From Pyxidicoccus sp. MSG2 (GTDB lineage Bacteria; Myxococcota; Myxococcia; Myxococcales; Myxococcaceae): a stretch of 64,000 nt of DNA. The stretch lies in the NCBI RefSeq assembly GCF_026626705.1, contig NZ_JAPNKC010000001.1, positions 3,224,001 to 3,288,000 on the forward strand, read 5' to 3'. Of the stretch, positions 1 to 11,688 are shown piece after piece. Positions within the stretch are counted from its first letter, which is position 1. Each line of letters opens with the position of its first letter. The notes under the pieces are model-generated. The model made no database searches. It saw only the letters and a program-made list of their open reading frames with translations, and was not told the DNA's origin. The translations under genes were made by a program, and so were the position numbers.

Positions 1-1469
1 CCCCACACGTGGCCGTCCTCGCGGCCGTCCAGGTGGCAGGACGCGCAGGACGCGCTCACCGAGGCGCTCGTCATGCGCGAGTCCAGCGCCGAGTAGAAGA
101 GCTTGCGGCCGGCGACGGCCTGGGGCTCCAGCACGTCACCCACCAGCGCCAGCGGCGTCCCTTCCGCGCGCACGTTGGCCACACCCGAGGAGCCGTCGCT
201 CACCAGCGTCGTCACCGTGTGGTCGAACGCGTTGTGGACGAACGCCTTGCGCCCGTCGCGCGTCATGGCGATGCCGCTGGGCCCGGAGCCGACGCGCACC
301 AGCTGGCGCACGCTGCTGCCGGTGAAGTTCACGATGTCCGGCCCCGAGCGACGGTCCATGGGGATGATGGCCACGTTGTCCGTCTCGCGGTTCACCACGA
401 AGACCCACAGCCCGGACGGGTCCACCACCGCCGCCACCGGGCCCTGGATGGCGTGCGTGGGCTCCGGGCTGACGATGGTGGACGGCGGGAAGTCCGGCGA
501 CTGCTCCGGGGGTGGGCGGCACTGGTCCAGGTCATCCACCACCGGCCTGCCGTCCTCGGTGTCGAAGGTGACGATGCCCGGGGCCACCACGCCGGCCGAG
601 CTGCACGGGCTGCCGCCACCATAGAGCGAGCCATCACCGCCCCCGGGGTTGCCCGTCATGGGCCCGCCGATGGGGTCCTCGCGCGCCCACAGCACCGGCG
701 CCAGCGCGCGCTCGCCGTTCGGCGTCAGCACCACGTCCGACATGCCGCGGGGCCGGAAGCGGATGTTCATCAGCGCCACGTCCGGCATGGGGGCATCCGA
801 CGAGCCGGAGCCGCCGCCATTGCTGGAGGAGTCGCTGACGTTGGCGCGCGCGTACAGGTCCGTGCGCTCGTGCTGCACGCGGGGCCGGCCGGAGTCAGCC
901 AGGTCCACCGTCACCAAATCACTGTGCCGGAAGAGGCTGACGAGCGCGCGCTTGCCGTTGTCCACCAGCGCGATGCCGCGCGGCTCCTCGCCCACCGGCA
1001 GCTCCCAGCGGACCGTCAGGGAGCGCGTGTCCACGGCCATCAGCGTGCCGTGCTCGCTGGAGTCCAGCGCGGTGCTGTTCACCACGTACAGCGTGTCCCC
1101 GCCCGGGGCGACGGCCAGGCCCATGGGCTCCACGCCCACGGAGATGCGCGCCGCCTCGTTCCAGTCACCCCGGCGGATGACGGACACGCTGCGCTCGGCG
1201 CGGTTGGAGACGTAGACGGTGTCGTCCGGACCCACCACCACGCGCTCGGGGCCGCGGCCCACCTTCACCTCGCCCACCTTCTCGTTGCTCCCGGTGTCCA
1301 CCACCGACAGCACGCCGTTGTCGGCGTCCACCACGTACAGGAAGGCGTCATCGCGGCTGAGCGCCACCGAGCCCGACGCGTTGTTCCACGTCGCCTCGGC
1401 CTGGCGGTCACCACACGCCGTCAGCCCCAGCATCGAAGCCAGCACCGCGGCAAGAACGTGCCGTCTCAT
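1..1469 (-). CDS. YncE-like beta-propeller lipoprotein with C-terminal cytochrome c site (partial)
   Basis: Starts at ATG 1469 and runs off the left edge, so the C-terminus is missing. A lipoprotein signal ends at Cys19 (GLTAC). The next ~430 residues contain repeated propeller-like blades of the YncE/surface-antigen type (LYVVDADNGVLSVVDTG, VYVSNRAERSVSVI, LYVVNSTALDSS, ALVSLFRHSDLVTVDL). At the cut end is a haem-binding CASCH motif (Cys475-His479), so a cytochrome c domain follows the propeller. The family is periplasmic or surface-anchored, and redox function is inferred from the haem site alone. The protein encoded at 29899-32199 has the same propeller-then-CXXCH plan. The gene is divergent from the two-component system across a 261-bp gap. 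Confidence 0.8.
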   Translation of the reverse strand, partial: MRRHVLAAVLASMLGLTACGDRQAEATWNNASGSVALSRDDAFLYVVDADNGVLSVVDTGSNEKVGEVKVGRGPERVVVGPDDTVYVSNRAERSVSVIRRGDWNEAARISVGVEPMGLAVAPGGDTLYVVNSTALDSSEHGTLMAVDTRSLTVRWELPVGEEPRGIALVDNGKRALVSLFRHSDLVTVDLADSGRPRVQHERTDLYARANVSDSSSNGGGSGSSDAPMPDVALMNIRFRPRGMSDVVLTPNGERALAPVLWAREDPIGGPMTGNPGGGDGSLYGGGSPCSSAGVVAPGIVTFDTEDGRPVVDDLDQCRPPPEQSPDFPPSTIVSPEPTHAIQGPVAAVVDPSGLWVFVVNRETDNVAIIPMDRRSGPDIVNFTGSSVRQLVRVGSGPSGIAMTRDGRKAFVHNAFDHTVTTLVSDGSSGVANVRAEGTPLALVGDVLEPQAVAGRKLFYSALDSRMTSASVSASCASCHLDGREDGHVW

Positions 1470-1633
1470 CGGGAAGGTCCTCCTCACAAGCGCCCGGCCC
1501 CGTCACCCACGGCCCGAGCCAGACTCCGAGCGCCTGCGACATGTAGCGGTGGAAATGACGGCCGGCCCTGGTCGCTCGCCTCCCCCGCGGGCCCGCATGC
1601 TTGCACCAGAAGGCCCCGGAAGTCGATGTCTTA

Positions 1634-1648
1634 CACACCCCGGGTGTG
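1634..1648. promoter_or_regulatory. 7-1-7 palindrome in divergent intergenic region
   Basis: CACACCC-C-GGGTGTG is a perfect interrupted palindrome, followed at once by another GGTGT copy. It lies ~83 bp upstream of the histidine kinase start and ~165 bp from the opposite gene. It could be an operator. No known regulator is assigned. Confidence 0.25.
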
Positions 1649-1730
1649 GGTGTTGGACAGTCTCCGGGCGGGCGTTCCCCTTGAAACGTCGCGAGCGTGT
1701 CAGCCCGGGTGGGAGTAAAGGAGGGGGGTC

Positions 1731-3260
1731 GTGTCGCGCTCTCCCCCCGTCATCCTCAACTTCCGGCGCACGTTCGCCCTGCTCATCGTCCTGGTGGTGG
1801 TGCCATCCGCCGGCCTGTCCGGCTTCGGCGTGGTGGCCATCATCAACGAGCGCGCCGCGGTGGAGAAGCGCCTGGAGTCCGCCTGGCGCGGCACGCTGGA
1901 GTCGCTGTCCTCCGAGCTGCCCAGGGCGCTGGCGTCCGCCCATCTGGAAGAGGAGGGAGGCGCGCTGCGCCTCGTCATGCCGGACGGGCGGGTGGTGTCC
2001 GAGCCGGACGGCACCTTCCAGGTGGAGGGCGGCCGCGTGCACACCAGCGACCCGCAACTGGTGGAGGCCTTCAACGCCGTGCTCCCGGAGACGGGCGCGG
2101 TGCCCACCGAGCCCACCGCCTTCTCCCTGTCCGCCGGGGGGCGCGCGGTGCTCGTGGCCGCCGCGCGCAAGGGCGACGTGGTGCGCGGCGTGCGCCTGTC
2201 GGTGCGGGCGCTGGAGTCACTGCTGGCCGAGCAGGTGGACCCCCGCGCGGTGTCCGGCGAGCCGGTGCGCTTCACGCTGCAGCCCGTGCCGCGCGAGGTC
2301 AACGAGGGCGGGCTGATGGGCCGGCTGGTGTCGGAGGTGGCGCAGGCCCGCGCCAGCGCCCTGGGCCCGGTGGGGCTCGCCGAGCGCGTGCTGCCCTCGC
2401 CGCTCCAGGACTTCCGGCTGGTGGTGCTGCCCACCGGCGAGGACCCGGTGGCGCGCGCCTCCACGCGCAACCGCGTGCTGTACGGCGTGCTGCTGGGCCT
2501 CTTCTACCTGACGCTCACCTTTGGCGTCGTCTACACCGGCCGCGCCCTCTACCGCGAAGCGCAGCTGTCCCGGATGAAGACGGACTTCGTGTCGCTGGTG
2601 AGCCACGAGCTGCGCACGCCGCTCACCTCCATCCGCATGTTCATCGAAACGCTCGCCCTGGGGCGGCTGAAGGACCCGGCGCAGATGCAGGAGGTGCTCA
2701 CCCTGCTGACGCGCGAGACGGAGCGCCTGTCCATCTTCATCGAGCGCGTGCTGGACTGGGCGCGCATCGAAGGGGGCCGCAAGGTGTACCAGCGCGCGCC
2801 CCTGCCGGTGACGGACCTGGTGGAGTCGGCCGTGGCGGCCTTCCGCGCCCAGCGGCTGGAGGGCGGCGTGGACCTGAAGGTGGACGTGCAGGACGGCCTG
2901 CCGCGGCTGGACGTGGACAAGGACGCGATGGCCGGGGCCCTGCTCAACCTCCTGCAGAATGCCTACAAGTACAGCGGCCCCGAAGACAGGCGCGTCGTCC
3001 TCTCCGTGCGTGGGGGACACCGGCACGTGGACCTTTCCGTGGAGGACAACGGCGTGGGGATTGCCCCGAAAGAGCGCAAGCGCATCTTCGAGCGCTTCTA
3101 CCGCGTGGATAACCTGCTGACACGGCGCACGGAGGGCAGCGGACTGGGGCTGGCCATCGCCCGGCGCATCGTCGAGGCTCACGGTGGACGCATCGGCGTG
3201 CACAGCGAGCTCGGCAAGGGCAGCCGGTTCACCATCCACCTGCCGGTGGGGAAGGCATGA
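1731..3260 (+). CDS. Membrane sensor histidine kinase
   Basis: A 509-residue inner-membrane sensor kinase. The GTG start is chosen because AAAGGAGGGGG lies just upstream. Transmembrane helices at about 15-37 and 248-270 bracket a ~210-residue periplasmic sensor region with no recognised domain. The HisKA motif SHELRTP has phosphoacceptor His292. HATPase_c motifs are the N box around Asn410 ([11 protein letters not shown]), DNGVG at 439-443 and GSGLGLA at 469-475. All catalytic motifs are present, so it should be active. The stop overlaps the ATG of the response regulator (ATGA), making a coupled pair with the protein at 3257-3952. The signal sensed is unknown. Confidence 0.95.
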   Translation: MSRSPPVILNFRRTFALLIVLVVVPSAGLSGFGVVAIINERAAVEKRLESAWRGTLESLSSELPRALASAHLEEEGGALRLVMPDGRVVSEPDGTFQVEGGRVHTSDPQLVEAFNAVLPETGAVPTEPTAFSLSAGGRAVLVAAARKGDVVRGVRLSVRALESLLAEQVDPRAVSGEPVRFTLQPVPREVNEGGLMGRLVSEVAQARASALGPVGLAERVLPSPLQDFRLVVLPTGEDPVARASTRNRVLYGVLLGLFYLTLTFGVVYTGRALYREAQLSRMKTDFVSLVSHELRTPLTSIRMFIETLALGRLKDPAQMQEVLTLLTRETERLSIFIERVLDWARIEGGRKVYQRAPLPVTDLVESAVAAFRAQRLEGGVDLKVDVQDGLPRLDVDKDAMAGALLNLLQNAYKYSGPEDRRVVLSVRGGHRHVDLSVEDNGVGIAPKERKRIFERFYRVDNLLTRRTEGSGLGLAIARRIVEAHGGRIGVHSELGKGSRFTIHLPVGKA

Positions 3261-3952
3261 CGGAGACGACTCGGCGCATCCTGGTGGTGGAGGACGACCT
3301 GTCCATCCTCGCCGGCCTGTCCATGAACCTGCGCTTCGAGGGCTACGAGGTCCTCCAGGCCCAGGACGGGCGCACCGGGCTGGCGCGCGCGCTGGACGAA
3401 GCACCGGACCTGGTGGTGCTGGACCTCATGCTCCCGGAGCTCAACGGCTTCGAGCTCCTCAAGGAGCTGCGCCAGCGCGGCCGCGACACGCCCGTGGTGG
3501 TGCTGTCCGCCAAGGGCATGGAGACGGACAAGATTCTGGGCCTCAACCTGGGCGCGGACGACTACGTGGTGAAGCCGTTCGGCCTCCAGGAATTGCTGGC
3601 CCGCATCAAGGCCGTGCTGCGCCGGCGCTACCCCACCGCGGGCGCGGCGCCGCCGCCAGTGACGTTCGGCGACGTGAGCGTGGACATGGCCGCGCGCACG
3701 GTGGCCCGCAACGGCACGCCCGTGGAGCTGACGGCGCAGGAGTTCAAGCTGCTGGCCCACTTCCTCGGCCACCCGGGGCGCACCTTCACCCGTGACGAAT
3801 TGCTGTCCGGCGCGTGGGGCTACCACTACGAGGGCAGCGCGCGCACCGTGGACAACTTCATGCGCCAGCTCCGCCTGAAGTTCGAGCCGGACCCCGAGGA
3901 GCCCCGCCACTTCCTCACCGTGCGCGGCCTGGGCTACCGCTTCGAGCGCTGA
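3257..3952 (+). CDS. OmpR/PhoB-family response regulator
   Basis: A 231-residue cytoplasmic two-component regulator. The receiver domain (about 8-120) has the acidic pocket Asp13-Asp14, phosphoacceptor Asp56 (LVVLDLMLP), switch Ser84 and Lys106 (VVKPF). A winged-helix Trans_reg_C domain fills the C-terminus, with typical [13 protein letters not shown] and GLGYRFER segments. It overlaps the kinase gene by 4 bp and is its presumed partner. Targets are unknown. The 7-1-7 palindrome upstream of the kinase gene could be an autoregulatory site, but this is untested. Confidence 0.95.
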   Translation: MTETTRRILVVEDDLSILAGLSMNLRFEGYEVLQAQDGRTGLARALDEAPDLVVLDLMLPELNGFELLKELRQRGRDTPVVVLSAKGMETDKILGLNLGADDYVVKPFGLQELLARIKAVLRRRYPTAGAAPPPVTFGDVSVDMAARTVARNGTPVELTAQEFKLLAHFLGHPGRTFTRDELLSGAWGYHYEGSARTVDNFMRQLRLKFEPDPEEPRHFLTVRGLGYRFER

Positions 3953-3971
3953 AGCGGCCTTCCGAGCCCGC

Positions 3972-4673
3972 TCAGGGGGGCCCGGCGATGCCGATGTGCC
4001 GCGAGTCCTCCAGGTCGAAGGGCTTGCCGTCGAAGCGGCCGTAGCGCTCGCGCGGGACGAGGCCCGCGGCGTTGAGGGCGGTGTCCAACTCCTCCGGGGA
4101 GAAGTGCCGCAGCTTGAGGCGGCGGATGGGGCTGGAGCCTCCGGGCTGCTTGCGCTCGCGCAGGTGCAGGGCGAACAGCGGGCGGCGCGGCTCCAGGCCG
4201 GCACCGGGCTCCTCGTCGTCGCGCGGGAGCACCGGCTCGCGGGGCGTGTTGAGCACGTCGTAGACGAAGGTGCCCCCGGGGGCCAGGTGGAAGCGCACCG
4301 TGGCCAGGAAGGCCTCCAGGTCATCATTGCCCGGCATCAGCCCCAGCGCGTGCTGCGGGGCCAGCACCAGCGGGAAGCGGTCCGGCAGGCGCAGGGAGCG
4401 CAGGTCCATCACCTGGAAGCGGGCGCGGTTGGACACCTCCGCGGACTCCGAGGCCCGGCGCTCCTCGGCGGAGCGAATCATCACCTCCGACGGGTCCACG
4501 CCCACGGTGGTGAAGCCGTGCTCGGCCAGGGCCCACACCACGCGGCCATTGGCGGCGCCCAGCACCAACACGGGCCCGCCATGCTCGCTTGCCTGCCGGG
4601 TGTAGAAGAGGAGGTCCGGCTCCTGCCCTACCAGTGAAAGCGGCGTCCGGCCCCGCGCGTCGTTTCCACCCAT
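3972..4673 (-). CDS. Class I SAM-dependent methyltransferase
   Basis: A 233-residue cytoplasmic protein. The start is ATG 4673, preceded by GGGAG. SAM-binding motif I is VLVLGAANGRV at about 35-45, followed by the acidic loop VGVDPSE (57-63) and a motif with a DLRSLRLPDRF segment. The LAPGGTFVYDV motif is typical of the Methyltransf_25 group. The substrate cannot be deduced. The open frame continues far upstream in this GC-rich DNA, but that extension has no start with a ribosome site and overlaps the divergent lipoprotein gene, so it is not coding. It converges on the response regulator gene with a 19-bp gap. Confidence 0.85.
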   Translation of the reverse strand: MGGNDARGRTPLSLVGQEPDLLFYTRQASEHGGPVLVLGAANGRVVWALAEHGFTTVGVDPSEVMIRSAEERRASESAEVSNRARFQVMDLRSLRLPDRFPLVLAPQHALGLMPGNDDLEAFLATVRFHLAPGGTFVYDVLNTPREPVLPRDDEEPGAGLEPRRPLFALHLRERKQPGGSSPIRRLKLRHFSPEELDTALNAAGLVPRERYGRFDGKPFDLEDSRHIGIAGPP

Positions 4674-4883
4674 TCTCCCAGGAACTAGCACGTTTCCAGG
4701 GCTCTTCGGGACAGCCACGTGCACACGCTGGGAACCGCGTTGCCCACCGCCTGTCCGGGAGCGGACGGTGGCCCCCCTCCCAGGGACAGGCCGCGCTGGC
4801 ACCCCGCTTGCGATGCGTCGGCGTGGACGCGGCTGCCCGTCATGGGACGGGGCCGGTTTCCTACGTAGGGGTGGGTGGCGGAT

Positions 4884-6533
4884 ATGACGCGCGGATGGCG
4901 TTGGGCGGGCGCGCTCTTCATGGCGGGCGCGATGTGGACGGCGGTGGGCTGCGACTCCAAGGGCACCGACGAGTCGGAGCGGGGCAACCCTGGGATGGAC
5001 GACGCCCATCCCCCGGACGAGCGACCGGGAGACCCGCCGCCGACGCCGGACCCGCTCCCGGACGCCGGTGGGGTGCCGGACAGCGGCACGGTGGACCCGG
5101 AGCCCGACGCGGGCACTCCGCCTCCGGACGGGGGCATCCAGACTCCGCCGGATGGGGGGATTGAGCAGCCTCCCCCGGATGGTGGGACGACGCCTCCGCC
5201 CGATGGGGGAACAACGCCTCCGCCGGGCAAGAAGGTGGAGATTCCGCCCCTGCCCCCGCCGCAGCCGGGCTGGAGGTTCTACGGCGTGGAGCAGGGCGGC
5301 CCGCAGAAGGTGTACGGCGTCACGGCCGACGAGGGCGGCAACGTCTGGGTGGCCGGCGGCGAGGAGGGCCTGTTCCTGCTGAAGCCGGGCTCCGAGCGGC
5401 TGCAGCACTTCGGCCTGGAGGATGGCCTGCGGCCCTATGGCTTCATGCCGGACGGCAGCACGCCTCCGGGACCCAAGTACCTCAAGGTCATCTCCGTGTC
5501 CGGCGGCCCCGCGGGCACCGTCTTCGTGGGCTACGAGGGCATGCCCGGCACGGGCTCGAACCACTGCGAGAGCAACTGGGACGGCCCCAGCCCGGACCCG
5601 GCCCGCTACAAGAGCGGTGACGCGGACAAGGTGACGCTGCAGCGGGACGGCACGCTGAGCGTGGTCCACTACGACATCTTCTCCGGCCCCGGCGTGGTGC
5701 GCGACGAACAGCGTGGGCGAGAGAAGCTCTGCAACGTCCTTCGCATCCGCTACGACAAGAACACCCAGAGCGTCTGGTTCGGCGGCAACCACGGCTTCGC
5801 GCGCGGCGAGGCCGAGTTCAAGGGCGCGCCCATGTGCAACGGGCAGCTCGGCTGCTCGGGCGTGCTGGAGCACGTGCACCCGCACATCAATGCGCTCAAC
5901 TCGCAGGGCAACGTGATTCTCCTCACTGACGCGTACTACGGCGTCGGCCTGGACCCCAACGGTGACGTCTGGTTTGGAGGCTCGGACCGCAGCACGCGCT
6001 TCCTCTACGGGACGAACAGCGGCAACTTCTGGCACGCCCAGACGGGCACGGAGAACAACGCCGCCAACAAGCTCGACCTCTGGCCGGACGCCAGGCCCGA
6101 GTACTCCAAGCCGAACGAGCGCGTGACGGACGGTGTCTCCGGCATGACGGTGGCGCGAGACGGCACGGTGTGGGCGAGCTCGTTCGGCAACGGCCTCGCG
6201 CACCTCGACTCGAGCGGCAACGTGACACGGCGCATGGGCAGGGAATCGGGCCTGGTGGACAAGCACCTGTCCGCCATCGCCACGGACCCGCTGGACGGCA
6301 GCATCTGGGTGGGCGCGTTCTGGGGCGGTGGCATCTCCCGTCTGAAGGGGGGAGAGGTCACCAACTACGGCCCGAACGTGTTCGGCGACAAGTACAGCAT
6401 GCTGCGCATCACCGACATCCAGGTGGACCGCTCCGGCGGCAAGCGCCGCATGCTCGTGGGCTTCATCGACTATGAGGACGCCAGGCGCCCCACGTGGGTG
6501 GCGGGCGGCATCGGCATCTACTCGGGTGACTGA
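4884..6533 (+). CDS. Lipoprotein with regulator-type beta-propeller
   Basis: A 549-residue exported protein. A lipoprotein signal ends at Cys23 (TAVGC). Residues ~30-120 form a Pro/Asp/Gly spacer with repeated PPPDGGTT-type units, typical of myxobacterial surface lipoproteins. The rest carries propeller blades of the two-component-regulator propeller kind (GVTADEGGNVWVAGGEEGLF, GMTVARDGTVWASSFGNGLA, SAIATDPLDGSIWVGAFWGG). No enzyme motif is seen. An in-frame GTG at 4875 is an alternative start. A strong intrinsic terminator follows 24 bp after the stop. Function is unknown, though a ligand-binding or scaffold role is plausible. Confidence 0.8.
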   Translation: MTRGWRWAGALFMAGAMWTAVGCDSKGTDESERGNPGMDDAHPPDERPGDPPPTPDPLPDAGGVPDSGTVDPEPDAGTPPPDGGIQTPPDGGIEQPPPDGGTTPPPDGGTTPPPGKKVEIPPLPPPQPGWRFYGVEQGGPQKVYGVTADEGGNVWVAGGEEGLFLLKPGSERLQHFGLEDGLRPYGFMPDGSTPPGPKYLKVISVSGGPAGTVFVGYEGMPGTGSNHCESNWDGPSPDPARYKSGDADKVTLQRDGTLSVVHYDIFSGPGVVRDEQRGREKLCNVLRIRYDKNTQSVWFGGNHGFARGEAEFKGAPMCNGQLGCSGVLEHVHPHINALNSQGNVILLTDAYYGVGLDPNGDVWFGGSDRSTRFLYGTNSGNFWHAQTGTENNAANKLDLWPDARPEYSKPNERVTDGVSGMTVARDGTVWASSFGNGLAHLDSSGNVTRRMGRESGLVDKHLSAIATDPLDGSIWVGAFWGGGISRLKGGEVTNYGPNVFGDKYSMLRITDIQVDRSGGKRRMLVGFIDYEDARRPTWVAGGIGIYSGD

Positions 6534-6556
6534 CCCCACCCGAGTAGCCTGAAGGC

Positions 6557-6594
6557 ACGGCGGCCGTCCTCTCTCACCGGGGGACGGCCGCCGT
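6557..6594 (+). terminator. Intrinsic terminator, 13-bp perfect stem
   Basis: ACGGCGGCCGTCC at 6557-6569 pairs perfectly with GGACGGCCGCCGT at 6582-6594 around a 12-nt loop, and CTTCTTT follows. It lies between convergent genes ending at 6533 (+) and 6611 (-). The T-rich side serves the plus-strand gene. Confidence 0.85.
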
Positions 6595-6610
6595 CTTCTT
6601 TCACGGCGCC

Positions 6611-9286
6611 CTACTTCGCCAGCGCCTTGTACTTGTCGAACAGGGCCTGCTGGCGGCTGGTGAGCGGCACCTGCTTCCCGGCCAGCCACATGCCCACCGG
6701 ACGCGAGGACGACTCCAGCGGGTCACCGTTCCACAGCACCAGGTCCGCGGGGGCACCGGGCGCGATGCGGCCACCGTCGAGGCCGAACGCCTCCGCCACG
6801 TCCTGCGTCACCGCGCGCAGCGCGTCCGTGTGCGGCAGGCCCCACGCCACCGCGTTGCCCGCCTCCTGCGCCAGCGTGCGCACCATGGGGGGCTCGCCCA
6901 GCACGGAGATGAGCACCTTCACCCCGGCCGCGCGCAGAAGCGCCGCCGAGTCCAGCCGGCTGCTCAGCCGGTCGAAGTCCGCCGGCAGGTTCTGCGTCGG
7001 CTGGAGAATCACGGACACCTTCGCCGCCGCCAGCTCCCCGGCCACCATCCACGCCTCGCTGCCCCCGGCGATGATGGGCTTCAACCCGTACTCCTTCGAC
7101 AGCGCCAGCGCCGCGCGGATGTCCGACACGCGGTCGGCCTTCACCACCACCGGCAGCCTTCCGGCCAGCACCGGCTGCAGGGCCTCCAAATCCAGGCGGC
7201 TCGCCGCCACGTCACGCATGCGGCGCTGCTCGAAGTCCGCCTTGCGCCGGCCGTACTCGCGCGCGTCGAACAGCAACTCACGCACCCGCTCCAGCACCAG
7301 CGCCCGCGAGCCGGACACCGCCTCCCGGCCCGCCCGGCCCAGGTTGAGGTGCATGGCCAGCGGCGTCTGGCGGACGGTGCCGTCCGTCGTGACGAAGGCG
7401 CTCTGCCCCGACACCAGCCCGCCCTTCGGCGCCGACACCGCGCCGGTGACACCGCCCAGCCGCGCCACCGGGAAGACGGCCGACGCGCTGTTGAGACTGT
7501 CCACCGCCTGGAGCGCCGCGCGCACGTCCTGCTTCGCCGCGTCCCCGCGCAGCACGTCGTCCTGTGTCGTCTCCTCCGCGCTCACCTCCACCAACCCCAA
7601 CTCCGTCAGCGGGTCGATGAGCCCTGGCGTGAGCAGCCGTCCCTTCCCTTCCACCACCGCGCAGCCCCCGGGCACCGCCCCGGCCTGCAGGCCGCGCACC
7701 TTCCCGTCCGCCACCACCACCGTGGCGCCCTTCACCCACGCGGTGCCGGTGAAGGCCGTCACGCCCTGGAACACGGTGCACGCCTCCTTCGCCAGCGGCA
7801 GCGGCGTGGCGCACGCGCGGTCCTTCCCCGCGTCGCAGCGCGAGTCCAGGCCCAGGTCCTCCAGGGACGGCGTGGGCGCGGCGCTGGCCACCAACCTCGC
7901 GGCGTTGGCGACGCTGTCACCCACCTCGAAGTCGCTCGGCTCCACCGCGCCGGTGGCCGCGTCATAGGTGACGACGCCGTCGGACCACACGCGCTGCGCC
8001 CGCGCGTAGACGCTCAGCGGGTGCCCCTTCCACAGCACCACGTCCGCCATCTTCCCCGGCTCCAGCGAGCCGGTGACGCCCTCCACGCCCATCATCCACG
8101 CGGCGTTGAGCGTCACCCAGCGCAGCGCCTCCTCTTCGGCGACGGGGATGCCGGACTCGCGCGCCCGCCACATCGCCTTGCCCGCCTCCTGGTTCAGCCG
8201 CTGGATTCCGTACTCGGAATCGGAGTGGATGACGGCCTTGCCGCCCGCCTGCGACACCAGCGCGGCGTTCTCCGGAATGCCGTCCCACGCCTCCAGCTTG
8301 AAGCCCCACCAGTCCGCCCACGTGGCCACGCCCACGTTCTTCTCCGCGAGCCTGTCGCGCAGCTTGTAGGCCTCCAGCGCGTGGTGGAAGGCGCGAATCT
8401 GGTAGCCCGCTTCGTCCGCCACCTGGAGCATCACCGCCATCTCGTCCGCGCGGTAGCAGTGGTTCTGCACCAGGATGTTGCCGCGCATCACCTCGGCCAG
8501 CGTCTCCAGCTTCAAGTCGCGCAGCGGCTCGGGGCCCGCCTCGTCCGGCTTCTTCTCCTTCTTCGTGCGCCAGTCCTCCCACTTGTTCATGTACTCGCGC
8601 GCCTGCGCGAAGGCCTGCCGGTAGCCGGCCACGTTGCCCATGCGCGTGGCGGGCGCCATCTTCTTCGCCTCGCCGTAGACACGCCGCGGGTTCTCTCCGC
8701 AAGCCATCTTCAGGACGTCTTTCGCTCCCGGAAAGCGCATCTCCGCCGCCGAGCGGCCGAAGTGCAGCTTCGCCGGGTAGCCCCGCCCGCCAATCAGGTT
8801 GGCGCTGCCCGGCAGCACCAGCAGCGAGGTGATGCCGCCCGCCGCCGCGCGCCGCAGGCCCGGGTCCTGCGGCCAGAAGGCGTGCTCCGCGGACACCTCG
8901 GCCGTCACCGGCGCGGTGGCCTCGTTTCCATCGTCGTTTGAGAAGCTGGAAGGCGTGGCGTACACGCCCAGGTGGCTGTGCGCGTCGATGATGCCGGGTG
9001 TCACGTACAGGCCGGTGCCGTCCACCTCCTCTGCCCCCGGGGGCGAGGCCACATCCGCATTACGACCCACCGCGGCAAGCTTCCCGTCCACGAAGGCCAC
9101 CGCGCCGTCTTCAATCGCCGGCCCGCTGGCGGGCATCACCGTGGCGTGCCGCACCACCACCGCGCTCGGCTGCTTCCAGACGCGGGAGGGCGCGGGGGCC
9201 GGAGCGGGCGTTTCCGAGGGGGGAGGCGCTTCGGGGACGGTGGCGCAGGCGGTGGCCAGCGCCAGCAGCAGGAGGGGGGTGCGCAT
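6611..9286 (-). CDS. Tandem amidohydrolase-domain lipoprotein
   Basis: An 891-residue exported protein. The start is ATG 9286, with GAGGA upstream. The signal ends at Cys14 (ATAC), followed by a Pro-rich spacer. The first amidohydrolase domain (about 40-460) keeps the metal site: His103/His105 in IDAHSHLG, later His residues in [10 protein letters not shown] and FHHALEAY, and the IHSDSEYG acid. It resembles imidazolonepropionase-like hydrolases. The second domain (about 480-880) has the fold signatures ([30 protein letters not shown]) but the HxH is replaced by PLT, so it looks catalytically dead. The substrate is unknown, and a cyclic amide or dipeptide is possible. It diverges from the sigma-54 activator gene across 86 bp. 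Confidence 0.88.
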   Translation of the reverse strand: MRTPLLLLALATACATVPEAPPPSETPAPAPAPSRVWKQPSAVVVRHATVMPASGPAIEDGAVAFVDGKLAAVGRNADVASPPGAEEVDGTGLYVTPGIIDAHSHLGVYATPSSFSNDDGNEATAPVTAEVSAEHAFWPQDPGLRRAAAGGITSLLVLPGSANLIGGRGYPAKLHFGRSAAEMRFPGAKDVLKMACGENPRRVYGEAKKMAPATRMGNVAGYRQAFAQAREYMNKWEDWRTKKEKKPDEAGPEPLRDLKLETLAEVMRGNILVQNHCYRADEMAVMLQVADEAGYQIRAFHHALEAYKLRDRLAEKNVGVATWADWWGFKLEAWDGIPENAALVSQAGGKAVIHSDSEYGIQRLNQEAGKAMWRARESGIPVAEEEALRWVTLNAAWMMGVEGVTGSLEPGKMADVVLWKGHPLSVYARAQRVWSDGVVTYDAATGAVEPSDFEVGDSVANAARLVASAAPTPSLEDLGLDSRCDAGKDRACATPLPLAKEACTVFQGVTAFTGTAWVKGATVVVADGKVRGLQAGAVPGGCAVVEGKGRLLTPGLIDPLTELGLVEVSAEETTQDDVLRGDAAKQDVRAALQAVDSLNSASAVFPVARLGGVTGAVSAPKGGLVSGQSAFVTTDGTVRQTPLAMHLNLGRAGREAVSGSRALVLERVRELLFDAREYGRRKADFEQRRMRDVAASRLDLEALQPVLAGRLPVVVKADRVSDIRAALALSKEYGLKPIIAGGSEAWMVAGELAAAKVSVILQPTQNLPADFDRLSSRLDSAALLRAAGVKVLISVLGEPPMVRTLAQEAGNAVAWGLPHTDALRAVTQDVAEAFGLDGGRIAPGAPADLVLWNGDPLESSSRPVGMWLAGKQVPLTSRQQALFDKYKALAK

Positions 9287-9372
9287 GGGGTGGTCCTCGT
9301 AGCAGTTCACCCCGGGTCCGGCCACGCCTGGCTGCTCGCTCATCGGGCACTGCCCCCGAGGACAAAGTCACC

Positions 9373-10773
<1,401 letters not shown>

Positions 10774-10785
10774 AGTCCCCTGGCG

Positions 10786-11556
10786 TCAGCGCGGCGCGCA
10801 GGCCGGGTCCAACAGCTCCGGCCGGTACTCGAAGTGCATCGTGTCGTAGTGGTACCAGCGCCCGCCCCAGATGAAGCCCTCCGCCTCGAAGGCCTCCACC
10901 ACGGACGGGGGCACGGCGTTGCGCCATTTCAGCGGCGCCTTCGGTTGCTGCCACTCCCAGTAGTGCGCGCGCGCCGGGTTCAGGTCGATGGACACGCCGA
11001 AGGAGTGCGCGCTCCGCCGCTGCGTGTTGGCGATGGTGCGCCAGTTGAAGGTGCCGCCCAGGTTCGTGAGGAAGGGCTTCAGCGACGCGTCCTTCGCGAG
11101 CAGTGCCTCCAGCCGCACCCCCACGCGTTGGAAGGCGGGCGCCACCTTGCGGTGGACCTTCAGCCGCTGGCCGAGGATGCGGATGGGCACCACGTCCACC
11201 TCCGCCGCGGACGCGCCATAGGTGGCGTGGAAGAGCGGGTCGAAGCGGATGCGGCCCGGGTCGTCGTCTTCGCGCGTCACCGGGCGGAGCGGGCCGGTGC
11301 GGTAGGGAATGAAGAGCGTGTCCTCCAGGTCGGGGGACTCGAGCTTTCGCGCGAAGGACTTCGCCTGCCCGTCGTCGAACGGGTACGTGCGGCCGTCGGG
11401 GAGGCGGAAGCCCCAGCCGGACTCCAGCCGCACCGGCACCACGGCGGGGTACCACTTCGCCACGCACGCCAGCGACGCGGGCGGCGGGGCCGCTGTCGCG
11501 ACGCCCGCCTCCGGGGACGCCGCGAGCAGCAACGCGATTGCAAAGCACACACTCAC
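10786..11556 (-). CDS. M15-family peptidase (D-Ala-D-Ala carboxypeptidase/endopeptidase type)
   Basis: A 256-residue secreted peptidase. The GTG start at 11556 has GGAGGG just upstream. A signal peptide precedes Ala-rich residues ~20-25. The zinc site of the VanY/DacY-like M15 family is intact: SAHSFGVSIDLNP with His184 and Asp191, and YDTMHFEYR with His241. The family cuts D-amino-acid bonds in peptidoglycan stem peptides or crosslinks in the periplasm. The length suits a single-domain enzyme with an N-terminal extension. It converges on the sigma-54 activator gene and diverges from the DUF3332 gene. Confidence 0.9.
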   Translation of the reverse strand: MSVCFAIALLLAASPEAGVATAAPPPASLACVAKWYPAVVPVRLESGWGFRLPDGRTYPFDDGQAKSFARKLESPDLEDTLFIPYRTGPLRPVTREDDDPGRIRFDPLFHATYGASAAEVDVVPIRILGQRLKVHRKVAPAFQRVGVRLEALLAKDASLKPFLTNLGGTFNWRTIANTQRRSAHSFGVSIDLNPARAHYWEWQQPKAPLKWRNAVPPSVVEAFEAEGFIWGGRWYHYDTMHFEYRPELLDPACAPR

Positions 11557-11688
11557 GCCACCCTCCCGTCATGCACGGGCAAATGCATCACAGCGGACGC
11601 AGTCACGAAGAGCGCGTGACAGCCGTGGAACACGTGGCATGTTGGCGCCGCACTCGCAGTCATGCCAACCCCTTGAGGAGGTTTCACG

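Noticed and set aside
4674-6689. Upstream extension of the methyltransferase frame to a 905-residue protein
   Set aside because: It overlaps the whole plus-strand propeller lipoprotein gene and the strong terminator. The methyltransferase has a good ATG with a ribosome site at 4673.
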